A stretch of 64,000 nt of DNA from Azospirillum canadense (GTDB lineage Bacteria > Pseudomonadota > Alphaproteobacteria > Azospirillales > Azospirillaceae): positions 1 to 64,000 of the forward strand of contig NZ_JAOQNG010000004.1 of assembly GCF_025961225.1 (NCBI RefSeq), given 5' to 3'. Position 1 is the first letter of the stretch. Every line of letters starts with the position of its first letter. Positions 31,524 to 40,263 of the stretch are shown piece after piece. Position numbers and translations under genes: made by a program. The notes beneath the pieces are model-generated. The model had not been told where the DNA came from. It did not search any database and saw only the letters and a program-made list of their open reading frames with translations.

Positions 31524-33740
31524 TTAATGCAACCGCGACCCTGGCGATTCCGCCGCGCGGCGGCGTTGGTGCGCCCGCGCGCCGCGTTTCGGCGCATCGC
31601 CCTCCTGCGAACGCGCAAATAACGCCACCCGGCGAAGCTCCTGCGCGATGCGGGCCAGCGCGTCGGGCAGGCTCTGGCCGACGCGGGGGTGGAAGACGCG
31701 CATGGTCGGGTACCAAGGGCGCGTGCCGCTGCCCAGATGCGTCCAGTCGCGCGCCCCGAAGCGCCAGACCGGCACGCCCAGCGCGCCGGACAGCTCCGCC
31801 ACCGAATTGGCCGGCGCGATGACGAGGTCGAGGTTGGCGATCAGCGCCACCGTGTTCTCGAAGTCGTCCTTCAGGTCCAGGCCGTGCATCTCGTGGATCG
31901 GGACGCCGAAGCGCGCCTCGGCCCGCAGGATCTCCGCGTGTCCGTTGTCGTATTGCAGGTTCACGAAGGAGACCCCCGGCACCGCGAAGACCTGCCCCCA
32001 GCTGTCCAGCGGCACATAGGACCACTGGCGCTCCACCGTCATCAGTTGGCTGCGCCAGGCGATGCCGACGCGCAACCCCTCGCCCAGGGACTCCACCGGT
32101 GGGCGCCACTCCGCCACCCGCGCGTCGTCCGCGAACAGCCAGGAGGAGCGCGGCGGGAAGGCGGCCATTTCGCCGCGCAGCAGGCCCGGAAGCGAGCCCG
32201 CGGGAATGTGGAAATCGCAATCCACGGCCTCCTCCACCGGGAGGCCGCGCAACGGCTGCTCCGCGCGGACAATGGCCCTGGGGAAGGATCGGGCGAACAG
32301 CGGGACCAGCCGCCGCTCGCATTCGATGATGACCCGGTCCGCGCGCTTGATGGCGTCGGCGTAGCAGGAAGCGAACAGGAACTCGTCGCCCACCCCCTGC
32401 TCCCGCCAGATGAACAGGCGCTTGCCGGCCAGCGGCTCCCCCCGCCATTCCGGGATGGCGAAACGCCGCTCCCGCCCGGCCCGGCCGGCGTCGAAGCGGG
32501 TGCGATAGTTCGCCCAGCCGGCGGGCAGCGCGCCTTGCTCCAGATCCACGAGGCTGCGGTTGAAGCGGGCGAGCGCGTGCCGCGGGGCCACCGCGATGGC
32601 CCGGTCGAACCAACGCACCGCCCTTGGCGCGCCGCGGCGCTGCTCGACGAGGCCCAGCGTCACCATGGGATCGGCCTGCGCGGGCGCCAGGGCCAGCGCC
32701 CGCCGGCAGGCTGCTTCCGCCGCCTCCGGCCGTCCCTGCCCGTTCAGCGCGTAGGCCAGGATTCCGTGCAGCGCCGCGTGCTGCGGCGCCACGCGGAGCG
32801 CCCGGCGCAGCAGCGTTTCGGCCTCCGCAAAGCGCTCCTCGTCCCGGCGCGCGCCGCCCAGGTTACCCAGTGCGTCCACACCCGCGGGGTTGAGCGCGAC
32901 CGCCCGCTTCCAGGTTTCCGCCGCCCCCGCCAGGGAGCCCGACGCGCGCAACGCGAGGCCCAGGGTGTTCCAGGCTTCCGCCCGGTCGGACTCAATCGCC
33001 AGAGCCCGCCGGGCCCACTGCACGGCCCGCCCCGCCCGCCCGGCGCGCAGTTCCGACGCGGCGAGGTTGATCATGGCGGGAACATGGCCGGGGGCGACGG
33101 TCAGCGCACCGGCAAAGCGTTCTCGCGCCGCGCCGTCTTCGCCGACGCCGCGCAACATGACGCCGAGGCTGTTGCGCAGGTCAACGTCGTCGGGCCGGTG
33201 GCGCAGTGCCTCTTCGAAACAGCCGCGGGCGTCGTCGCTCCGGCCGAGAGCCAAAAGCGCCGTTCCCAGCCCGGCCCAGCAGTCCGCGTCGCGCACCTCG
33301 CGGCCCAACGCCTGCTGGAAGCAGGCCATGACCTCCACCGCTTGGTTGCGCCGCTGGTAGGCGTGCCCCAGCGTGGCCAAGAAGGCTGCGCTGTGCGGAC
33401 GGATCTGCGTGGCCAGGCGGAATTCCCGAAGCGCCGGGCCCGCATGGCCCAGCCCCTCCAGCACATGCCCCAGGTTCAGGTGCGCCTCGGCGAAATCCGG
33501 GCGCAGGCGGACCGCCCGGGCCAGGAAGCGCAACGCCGCCGATGGCTGCCCGAGCCGGCCGGCGGCGACGCCCAACAGGAAGAACGCTTCCGCGGAGGCG
33601 GGCTCCAGCGCCAGAACGCGCCGCGCGCCGAAAACGGCGTCCGTCACCCTGCCCTGCTCCAGCCACGTCATCCCCAGCGTCACGAGCGTCGAAGTCTCGT
33701 CCGCCGAAGAAAGCCCGTCCGCCTGCCGTGTCACAGTCAT
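31524..33740 (-). CDS. Large TPR protein with glycosyltransferase-9-like domain (paralogue)
   Basis: A 738-residue protein. The first ~430 residues are about a dozen TPR units (LGHVLEGLGHAGPALREFRLATQIRPH, LGTALLALGRSDDARGCFEEALRHRPDD and so on). The C-terminal 300 match the GT9-like half of the protein at 19868: EQGVGDEFLFASCYADAI, GLRVGIAWRSQLMTVERQWSYVPLD and DLKDDFENTVALIANLDLVIAPANSVAELSGALG. It ends with a basic, disordered tail. Start is at ATG 33740; a longer frame to 33920 encodes a low-complexity leader. Convergent with the sigma operon, it closes the flagellar module. Probable role: flagellin or surface glycosylation. Confidence 0.78.
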   Translation of the reverse strand: MTVTRQADGLSSADETSTLVTLGMTWLEQGRVTDAVFGARRVLALEPASAEAFFLLGVAAGRLGQPSAALRFLARAVRLRPDFAEAHLNLGHVLEGLGHAGPALREFRLATQIRPHSAAFLATLGHAYQRRNQAVEVMACFQQALGREVRDADCWAGLGTALLALGRSDDARGCFEEALRHRPDDVDLRNSLGVMLRGVGEDGAARERFAGALTVAPGHVPAMINLAASELRAGRAGRAVQWARRALAIESDRAEAWNTLGLALRASGSLAGAAETWKRAVALNPAGVDALGNLGGARRDEERFAEAETLLRRALRVAPQHAALHGILAYALNGQGRPEAAEAACRRALALAPAQADPMVTLGLVEQRRGAPRAVRWFDRAIAVAPRHALARFNRSLVDLEQGALPAGWANYRTRFDAGRAGRERRFAIPEWRGEPLAGKRLFIWREQGVGDEFLFASCYADAIKRADRVIIECERRLVPLFARSFPRAIVRAEQPLRGLPVEEAVDCDFHIPAGSLPGLLRGEMAAFPPRSSWLFADDARVAEWRPPVESLGEGLRVGIAWRSQLMTVERQWSYVPLDSWGQVFAVPGVSFVNLQYDNGHAEILRAEARFGVPIHEMHGLDLKDDFENTVALIANLDLVIAPANSVAELSGALGVPVWRFGARDWTHLGSGTRPWYPTMRVFHPRVGQSLPDALARIAQELRRVALFARSQEGDAPKRGARAHQRRRAAESPGSRLH

Positions 33741-33864
33741 GCCCACATCCGGATGTCCCAGCGTGGAAAGGCCCCTGGCCTTCCCACGACTGTTTAGACA
33801 CCGGACAGCGCCCGCTCCTGCGGTGATGGCACCACTTTTTTGCCACAGCCGGAGAGGGCTGCCC

Positions 33865-34866
33865 TCACCACCCCGTCCGCTTCCAGCTCTGCAGGATCTT
33901 CTGGTAGTTGCCGCGCTCAAACGCCGTGGGGTCGGGGCAGCGCACCAAGTTCATGCTGCCTTGCGCCTGGGCCAGGGAGTCGTACTCGTGCTCCTCCAGC
34001 CAGCGGGCGAGATCGTCGCGGACGGTGGTCAGGTGGGCCGGCCCGTGCTGGAGCAGGGACGACACCATCTGCACCGCGTGCGCGCCGGCCATGACCGCCT
34101 TCAGCGCGTCGGTCGCCGAATGCACCCCGCCGGACGCCGCCAGCGACGGCTTCACCCGCCCCGACAGCGCCGCCAGCCAGCGCAGCCGCAGGCGAAGCTC
34201 CCGCGGTTGCGACAGGTCCAGCGACGACACCGCCTCCAGCTGCTCCACGTCGATGTCGGGCTGGTAGAAGCGGTTGAACAGGACGAGGCCGTCCACCCCT
34301 TCCGCCTCCAACCGTTTCACGAGCGCCGGCAGCGAGGAGAAGAAGGGCGACAGCTTGATCGCCAGGGGGATGGCGATGGACCGGCGCACGGCCCGCACCA
34401 CCTCCACCACGCGGTCCTCCACGTCCTGCCCGGTCATCGACGGGTCGAGCGGCATGAAGTAGACGTTCAGTTCCAGCGCGTCCGCCCCGGCCTCCTGGAT
34501 CAGGCCGGCGTAGCGGATCCAGCCGCTGGCGGTGACGCCGTTCAGCGAGGCGATGACCGGAACCGCGACGGTCTCCTTGATGCGCGCGACCTGCCGCAGG
34601 TACCCCTCCGGCCCCAGCGCGTATTGGTCGAGCGGCGGGAAGAAGCCGCGCGCCTCGGCCGACAGGGCGTCGGAGCCCTCGCGCACCGCCAGCATGCCCA
34701 GTTGGTCGTGGGTGATCTGCTCCTCGAACAGGGAGTGCAGGACGATGGCCGCGGCGCTGGCGTCCTCCAGCCGGCGCACCGTGTCCAGGTCGTCCACCAG
34801 CGGGGAGGCGCCGGGCATCAGAGGATGAGCGAGGGGAAGGCCCAGGTATGTGGTCGAGAGATCCAT
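33865..34866 (-). CDS. Dihydroorotate dehydrogenase-like FMN protein
   Basis: A 333-residue TIM-barrel flavoprotein. MDLSTTYLGLPLAHPLMPGASPLVDDLDTVRRLEDASAAAIVLHSLFEEQI is the characteristic opening of DHOD-like proteins. GADALELNVYFMPLD, IPLAIKLSPFFSS, ALAASGGVHSATDALKAVMAGAHAVQMVSSLL supply the FMN-phosphate loop. ATG 34866 has GGAGG 8 bases upstream; an ATG at 34884 does not. It is the second gene after nifJ (14 bases). That pair is common, so it likely supports pyruvate/ferredoxin metabolism rather than pyrimidine synthesis; its substrate is unknown. Confidence 0.82.
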   Translation of the reverse strand: MDLSTTYLGLPLAHPLMPGASPLVDDLDTVRRLEDASAAAIVLHSLFEEQITHDQLGMLAVREGSDALSAEARGFFPPLDQYALGPEGYLRQVARIKETVAVPVIASLNGVTASGWIRYAGLIQEAGADALELNVYFMPLDPSMTGQDVEDRVVEVVRAVRRSIAIPLAIKLSPFFSSLPALVKRLEAEGVDGLVLFNRFYQPDIDVEQLEAVSSLDLSQPRELRLRLRWLAALSGRVKPSLAASGGVHSATDALKAVMAGAHAVQMVSSLLQHGPAHLTTVRDDLARWLEEHEYDSLAQAQGSMNLVRCPDPTAFERGNYQKILQSWKRTGW

Positions 34867-34880
34867 CACGGGTCCTCCGC

Positions 34881-37800
34881 TCAATGCTTTTCACGGACGT
34901 CGGCATCGGCGCCGGCCGGCGCCTCGGCGAAGCCGGCCATGTGGCGGTACAGGTCGTATTTCAGCCGCACGTTGGCCTCCGCCGCCTTGACGAGGTCGCG
35001 GTAGCGTTCGGGGTTGTCGCGCTCCACCACCTTGAAGCGGGCCTCCCCGGCCATGAAGGCGGACAGCGGCGTGGTCGGCGCCGGGCTGTCCAGCACCAGC
35101 GGCGGCTCGCCCATGGCGAGACGGCGCGGGTCGTGGCGGTAGAGCGGCCAGTGACCAGTCTCCATGGCCAGCTTCTGCTGCTTCAGCCCGTTCACCAGGT
35201 CGTAGCCGTGCGCGATGCAGGGACTGTAGGCCAGGATCAGCGACGGCCCGCGGTAACTCTCCGCCTCCGTGAAGGCGTGCAGAGTCTGCGCGTCCTTGGC
35301 GCCGAAGGCGGTGCGGGCGACGTAGACGTGCTCGTAGGCCATGGCGATCATGCCCAGGTCCTTCTTGGCGACCTTGCGGCCGGCCATGGCGAACTTGGCG
35401 GAGGCGCCGATGGGCGTCGCCTTGGACTGCTGGCCGCCGGTGTTGGAATAGACCTCCGTGTCCATCACCAGCACGTTGATGTCGCGGTCCGACGCCAGCA
35501 CATGGTCCAAGCCGCCGTAGCCGATGTCGTAGGCCCAGCCGTCGCCGCCGACGATCCACACGCTCTTGCGCACCAGATAGTCGGCGAAGTCCGCCAGCCG
35601 CGATGCCAGCGGGTCCTTCAGCGCGGCCAGCCGTTCCTTCAGCAGCGCGACGCGGGCACGCTGGGCGGCGATGCCGGCCTCCCCCGCTTGGTCGGCCTCC
35701 AGAAGCTCGGTGACGAGGCCGGGTTCCAGCTGCGCCGACAGCTGCGCCAGCAGGTCACGCGCGTGCTCGGTCATCTGGTCAATGGCGACGCGGATGCCCA
35801 GGCCGAACTCCGCGTTGTCCTCGAACAAGGAGTTGGCCCAGGCCGGCCCGCGCCCGTCGGCGTTGGCGGCGTAGGGTGTGGTCGGCAGGTTGCCGCCGTA
35901 GATGGAGGAGCAGCCAGTGGCGTTGGCGATCACCGCGCGGTCGCCGAACAGCTGGCTCAGCAGCTTGAGGTAGGGCGTCTCGCCGCAGCCGGCGCAGGCG
36001 CCGGAGAACTCGAACAGCGGCTGGAGGAGTTGCGTGTGCTTGACGGTGACCGGCACCTTCTCGCGCGGGGCTTCCGGCAGAGTCAGGAAATAGTCGAAGG
36101 CCGGCTGCTCGGCCGCCATCGCCTCGACCGGGCGCATCTCCAGCGCCTTGCGCTTCGGGTTCGCCTTGTCCTTGGCCGGGCAGACCTCCACGCACAGCCC
36201 GCAACCCGTGCAGTCGGCCGGCGAGACCTGGAGGGTGTAGCGGGCACCCGGAAACTCGTTGCCGCGGTAGGCCAGCGTGGTGAAGCCCGCCGGCGCGTCG
36301 GCCAGCGCGTCCTCTGGCACCGCCTTGGCGCGGATGACGGCGTGCGGGCAGACCAGCGTGCATTTGTTGCACTGGATGCACAGCTCCGCGTTCCAGCCCG
36401 GCACTTCGCTGGCGATGTTGCGGCGTTCGAACTTCGCCGTGCCGGTCGGCCAGGTGCCGTCCACTGGGAAGGCGGAGACCGGCAGCTTGTCGCCGTGGCC
36501 GGCGATGATCATGGCGGTGACGCGCCTGACGAAGTCGGGGGCGCTGTCGGGGACCGCCGCCAGGCGGTCGTGGACCGCCGTGACTTGGTCGGGCAGCGGG
36601 ATGCGCTTCAGGTGGGTCAGCGCCTGGTCGACGGCGGCGAAGTTGCGGCGCACCGTCTCCTCGCTGCGGCGTCCGTAGGTCTTCTGGATGGCCGCCTTGA
36701 TGTCGGCGATGGCGTCTTCCTCCGGCATCACCTTGGCGAGCGCGAAGAAGCAGGTCTGCATGATGGTGTTGATGCGCCGGCCCAGGCCGGTCTCGCGCGC
36801 CACGGCGCTGGCATCCACGGTGTAGAGCGCCACCCGCTTGTCGATGCAGGCCCGCTGCACCTCGCGCGGCAGGCTGGCCCACACCGCCTCCGGCTCACCG
36901 GGGGCGTTCAGCAGGACGGTGGCGCCGAATGCTGCCATCTCCACCACCTCCATGCGCTCCAGCAGGGGGACATGGTGGCAGGCGACGAACTGGGCTTGCC
37001 CGATCAGGTAGGGCGCGCGGATCGGATGCGGCGAGAAGCGCAGGTGCGACACCGTGGAGGAGCCGGACTTGCGGCTGTCGTAGACGAAATAGGCCTGGGC
37101 GTGGCCGCCGGTGCGCTGCTCGATGATCTTGATGGAGTTCTTGTTGGCGCCCACCGTGCCGTCGGAGCCCAAGCCGAAGAAGACGGCGCGCGAGACCTCC
37201 GCATTCTCGATTTCGAAGGACGGGTCCCAGGGGATGGAGCTGTGCAACACGTCGTCGGTGATGCCGACGGTGAAGCGGCGCTTCGGCCGCTCGCGGGCCA
37301 GCTCGTCGAACACGGCCTTGACCATGGCCGGGGTGAACTCCTTGGACGACAGGCCGTAGCGTCCGCCGACCACCACCGGGTCGGCGGTGACGCTGCCCGC
37401 GGCCCGCGCCTCCGCCAAGGCTGCGACCACGTCCAGGTACAGCGGGTCGGCGACGGCGCCCGGCTCCTTGGTGCGATCCAGCACGGCGATGCGGCGCACC
37501 GTCTCCGGCAGGGCCGTCACGAAGTCGGCGATGGCGAAGGGCCGGAACAGGCGCACCGTCAGGCAGCCCACCCGCTCCCCCACTGCTGCGAGGTGGCGGA
37601 CCGTCTCCGCCGCCGTCTCGGCGCCGGATCCCATGGCGATCACCACCCGCTCCGCCTGCGGATGGCCGGCGTAGTCGTACAGGCGGTAGGCGCGGCCGGT
37701 GCGCGCGGCCAGCCGATCCATCATCTCCTGCACGATGGCCGGGCAGGCTTCGTAATAGGGGTTGGCCGCCTCGCGCGCCTGGAAGAAGACATCGGGATTC

Positions 37801-38480
37801 TGCGCCGTGCCGCGCACCACCGGATGGTCGGGGCTGAGCCCATGGCGGCGGTGCGCAGCGACCGCCCGCTCGTCCAACAGGGCGCGCAGGTCGTCGTCCG
37901 ACAGCGTCTCCACCCGGTTCACCTCGTGCGAGGTGCGGAATCCGTCAAAGAAATGCAAGAACGGCACGCGGGCGCGCAGAGTCGCGGCGTGCGCCACCAG
38001 CGCCATGTCGTGCGCTTCCTGCACATTGGCGGAGGCGAGCATGGCGAAGCCGGTCTGGCGGCAGGCCATGACGTCGGAATGGTCGCCGAAGATCGACAGC
38101 GCGTGCGTGGCCAGCGTGCGCGCCGCGACGTGCAGGACGCAGGGCGTCAACTCCCCGGCGATCTTGTACATGTTGGGGATCATCAGCAGCAGGCCCTGCG
38201 ATGCCGTGAAGGTCGTCGACAGCGCGCCGGCCTGCAGCGCGCCGTGCACCGCGCCGGCCGCACCGCCCTCGGACTGCATCTCGATCACCTGGGGGACGGC
38301 GCCCCAGACGTTGGCCTTGCCCTTGGCCGACCACTCGTCCGACAACTCGCCCATCGGCGAGGAGGGGGTGATCGGGTAGATCGCGATGACCTCGCTGGAG
38401 CGGTAGGCGACCGAAGCGGCCGCCTCGTTGCCGTCCATGATCGTGATGCGCGTGTCCGTGTTGCTGGTGCCGTTCGGCAT
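34881..38480 (-). CDS. nifJ: Pyruvate:ferredoxin (flavodoxin) oxidoreductase
   Basis: A 1199-residue single-chain PFOR, which converts pyruvate and CoA to acetyl-CoA and CO2, reducing ferredoxin or flavodoxin. Domains in order: pyrimidine-binding (YPITPSSPMGELSDEW, about 35-50), CoA and linker domains, a 2x[4Fe-4S] domain (CIQCNKCTLVCP near 700 and CTGCGLCVEVCP near 760), then the ThDP domain with CAGCGETPY near 828 and GGDGWAYDIGYGGLDHV near 975-991. Length equals the usual ~1190. In diazotrophs NifJ feeds electrons to nitrogenase, but no nif gene or convincing -24/-12 promoter is visible here, so it could serve low-oxygen growth more generally. Confidence 0.95.
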   Translation of the reverse strand: MPNGTSNTDTRITIMDGNEAAASVAYRSSEVIAIYPITPSSPMGELSDEWSAKGKANVWGAVPQVIEMQSEGGAAGAVHGALQAGALSTTFTASQGLLLMIPNMYKIAGELTPCVLHVAARTLATHALSIFGDHSDVMACRQTGFAMLASANVQEAHDMALVAHAATLRARVPFLHFFDGFRTSHEVNRVETLSDDDLRALLDERAVAAHRRHGLSPDHPVVRGTAQNPDVFFQAREAANPYYEACPAIVQEMMDRLAARTGRAYRLYDYAGHPQAERVVIAMGSGAETAAETVRHLAAVGERVGCLTVRLFRPFAIADFVTALPETVRRIAVLDRTKEPGAVADPLYLDVVAALAEARAAGSVTADPVVVGGRYGLSSKEFTPAMVKAVFDELARERPKRRFTVGITDDVLHSSIPWDPSFEIENAEVSRAVFFGLGSDGTVGANKNSIKIIEQRTGGHAQAYFVYDSRKSGSSTVSHLRFSPHPIRAPYLIGQAQFVACHHVPLLERMEVVEMAAFGATVLLNAPGEPEAVWASLPREVQRACIDKRVALYTVDASAVARETGLGRRINTIMQTCFFALAKVMPEEDAIADIKAAIQKTYGRRSEETVRRNFAAVDQALTHLKRIPLPDQVTAVHDRLAAVPDSAPDFVRRVTAMIIAGHGDKLPVSAFPVDGTWPTGTAKFERRNIASEVPGWNAELCIQCNKCTLVCPHAVIRAKAVPEDALADAPAGFTTLAYRGNEFPGARYTLQVSPADCTGCGLCVEVCPAKDKANPKRKALEMRPVEAMAAEQPAFDYFLTLPEAPREKVPVTVKHTQLLQPLFEFSGACAGCGETPYLKLLSQLFGDRAVIANATGCSSIYGGNLPTTPYAANADGRGPAWANSLFEDNAEFGLGIRVAIDQMTEHARDLLAQLSAQLEPGLVTELLEADQAGEAGIAAQRARVALLKERLAALKDPLASRLADFADYLVRKSVWIVGGDGWAYDIGYGGLDHVLASDRDINVLVMDTEVYSNTGGQQSKATPIGASAKFAMAGRKVAKKDLGMIAMAYEHVYVARTAFGAKDAQTLHAFTEAESYRGPSLILAYSPCIAHGYDLVNGLKQQKLAMETGHWPLYRHDPRRLAMGEPPLVLDSPAPTTPLSAFMAGEARFKVVERDNPERYRDLVKAAEANVRLKYDLYRHMAGFAEAPAGADADVREKH

Positions 38481-38873
38481 GCTGACGTGTCCTTCGTCGC
38501 GACGACGGATCCCACCGGCTCACGATGCGGCGGAGCCCGACGTCTTCGGTGACTGGGCCTTCATTGGCTGTGTCGTGCCGAGGGGGCCGTCGCACCCGCG
38601 ACGCAAGGCCCCCGCAGCCTGTCTTTGTCCTGGTCTCCGTTTGCTTCCGTCTGCAGGACGACGTTTCTGCGGGCGGCACGCGCCGTATCCGCACCCCTGG
38701 CCGCGCCCGCCCAGCCTCCCTTCGCGGCCACCCTTCGCGGCCACGGCGTCTGGGGAATTGAAAACCTGATGATGGCAAACCGAAAGCGCGTTCCGTGATC
38801 TCTTAGGGCGAGCGCGACAGCATGCCGCACTGCCCTGATCCGGCGGGCCGATCCGCCGACCTTGATCGACCGC
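38481..38873. other. Intergenic region upstream of nifJ, no gene seen
   Basis: No convincing gene in either strand. It contains the nifJ leader and promoter (minus strand) and a tandem 12-base duplication, CCTTCGCGGCCA, near 38719-38743. I looked for TGGCAC-N5-TTGC and TGT-N10-ACA nif-type sites and did not find a match. Confidence 0.5.
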
Positions 38874-39110
38874 TCAGGCGGTCTCGAACACCGGCTCTTC
38901 GCCGACGCCGCCCGGCCAAGTCGCCAGGCGGACCGTCAGCCCGTCGCACTGGCGCGTGTCATGGGTTTCGCCGGATTGGGCGGAGGAGATGGCATCCGCA
39001 AGCGCGGCGGTGGGGAGGCTGCAATCGGGCACGATCGACACTCCGGTCTGGTGGCATGGAAGGGGTGCCGCGCGGGGACCCCAACGGGCGATCCGCACCG
39101 GCGCCAGCAT
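38874..39110 (-). CDS. Doubtful short ORF (78 aa)
   Basis: An open frame from ATG 39110 (MLAPVRIARW...). No family, no ribosome-binding site, and amino acid composition (Pro, Cys, Arg-rich first half) is only weakly protein-like. An AT-rich palindrome lies 27 bases upstream. It might be a real small gene or non-coding. I would treat it as unsupported unless conserved. Confidence 0.25.
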   Translation of the reverse strand: MLAPVRIARWGPRAAPLPCHQTGVSIVPDCSLPTAALADAISSAQSGETHDTRQCDGLTVRLATWPGGVGEEPVFETA

Positions 39111-39136
39111 CGTGCTGCACCGCACAATCAGTGTCA

Positions 39137-39146
39137 ATACTAGTAT
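39137..39146. promoter_or_regulatory. ATACTAGTAT palindrome
   Basis: A perfect 10-base palindrome in an AT-rich island (CAATACTAGTATATCAG), in otherwise GC-rich DNA. Such sites are typical of GntR/FCD-type operators, but no such regulator is encoded nearby. It could be a promoter or operator for the short frame at 39110. Confidence 0.35.
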
Positions 39147-39208
39147 ATCAGTTGTCGTGCCCGTGCCCTCGGTGCGCGGCATTGGGCCGCACACCGGCGC
39201 CGCATCCC

Positions 39209-39406
39209 TCACCCGCCGAAGCGGTCCAGCAGCGTGTCGATCAGGACCGACAGGGCGAGGAAGACGGCGATGGTCGCGGCCATGTTGCGGATCAGCGTGT
39301 CGGCCACCGGATGGTCGTCACCGTCCGGAGCCGGATCGCCGTCCGATGTCTCGGCGACGAAGGGGAATGCGGAGTCCTGGTTCGGCTGGCGGCGATTGGC
39401 TGGCAT
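39209..39406 (-). CDS. Small C-terminal membrane-anchored protein (65 aa)
   Basis: Starts MPANRRQPNQDSAFPF at ATG 39406, with GAGG 8 bases upstream. A disordered acidic segment (SDGDPAPDGDD) is followed by a single hydrophobic helix (NMAATIAVFLALSVLIDTLL) close to the C-terminus, so it looks tail-anchored. Longer frames upstream encode noise. Function unknown. Confidence 0.6.
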   Translation of the reverse strand: MPANRRQPNQDSAFPFVAETSDGDPAPDGDDHPVADTLIRNMAATIAVFLALSVLIDTLLDRFGG

Positions 39407-39875
39407 GACGTGACCTCGAAACAGTGATTCCCAATGCCCTGGAGTAGCCGCCGACCGTAACCGGAGTGTGTCCGGCGGCCACGCTTTCGGTAACGCTTTG
39501 CAACAACGCCGCAGAGCGACCGGGACCGGCATGGACTGATACGCCGCCACCCTGACCGGTCCTGCGCAGCCGCGCTGTGATCAAGTACGGGCGGGGGTGA
39601 TGGAAGGTCCGGCACCGGAATGTTCTCCAGGCAAGCGAAGCGCCAGACAACGACAAATCACAGCGCTGCAAAAATTCTTTAACAGCGCTACGATGATTTG
39701 CGCACTTCTGCTTTGTAACTCTTTCGTAGCGCTATGCCGCAATGCAGCATAGATATGCAAGGCATGCGAATTGCGCCGGTTTCTTAGCGATGCTTTGGTG
39801 ACATCATTGCCTCACAAATGCGGCGGGCATTGAAGCAATGCGGAAGCCGCGTCACCGGAATACAGGAGCATCCCC
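39407..39875. other. AT-richer regulatory stretch with phased AGCGCT sites
   Basis: No gene seen. Three AGCGCT hexamers (39662, 39684, 39728) are 22 and 44 bases apart, i.e. about two and four helical turns. The region 39650-39840 is much richer in A+T than its surroundings (AAAAATTCTTTAACAG; TTGTAACTCTTTCG). This is the upstream region of the secreted peptide gene at 39876 and probably holds its promoter and activator sites. Confidence 0.45.
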
Positions 39876-40055
39876 ATGCAGAAGACCCACACGCTTGAGC
39901 GCCTTGTCGTCGTTGTCGGCGTCGCCCTGGCTTCCCTGCTGACCGTCGCCGCCAGCGCCGCGGTGTACAACGAGGCCGCCCCGGCCACCACGCCGTCGCA
40001 CATCGACTGGCAGGCGATCACCGACACGGCCAATCAGCAGTTCTACTTCAACTGA
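39876..40055 (+). CDS. Small secreted protein (59 aa)
   Basis: ATG 39876 with CAGGAG upstream. The protein starts MQKTHTLERLVVVVGVALAS, then LLTVAASAAVYNEAAP. This gives a charged n-region, a hydrophobic core and an ASA-AV cleavage site near residue 28-30, leaving a ~30-residue mature peptide ending ITDTANQQFYFN. It is a secreted or periplasmic peptide of unknown function, shorter than most gene finders report. The long AT-rich upstream region with repeated hexamers argues it is regulated. Confidence 0.7.
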   Translation: MQKTHTLERLVVVVGVALASLLTVAASAAVYNEAAPATTPSHIDWQAITDTANQQFYFN

Positions 40056-40083
40056 TCCGGCAAGGCCGCGGAGGGTAGCGCCA

Positions 40084-40263
40084 TCAACCCAGCGTCGCGG
40101 TGACGATCCGATCGAGAATTCGGCTGAGAGCCACGTTGTCGAACGCCCAATCCAGGTGGGCCGACGTGAGCCGCCGGCGACGATCGGGGTCCCCGACCAG
40201 GGTGGAGAGCGTGCGGACGGCGGCGTCCTCGTCGGCGAAGGTCAGCGCGTCCTCTGCCGGAAC
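40084..40263 (-). pseudogene. Out-of-frame C-terminal remnant of a glycosyltransferase
   Basis: In a frame shifted from the glycosyltransferase that ends at 40242, about 59 codons (VPAEDALTFADEDAAVRTLS... SRILDRIVTATLG) look like a genuine GT-B C-terminus: a D-E-D segment, LVGDPDRRRRL, then a terminal helix. There is no ATG or GTG near its beginning, so it cannot be translated alone. It is either what is left of a second, deleted glycosyltransferase or an alternative tail reached by frameshifting. Upstream of 40263 the same frame looks non-coding. Confidence 0.6.

Noticed and set aside
33741..33840. Promoter-like element (CGTGGGAAGG) before the TPR protein at 33740
   Set aside because: The CTTT part is missing at the required 17-base distance, so it does not match sites A-C.
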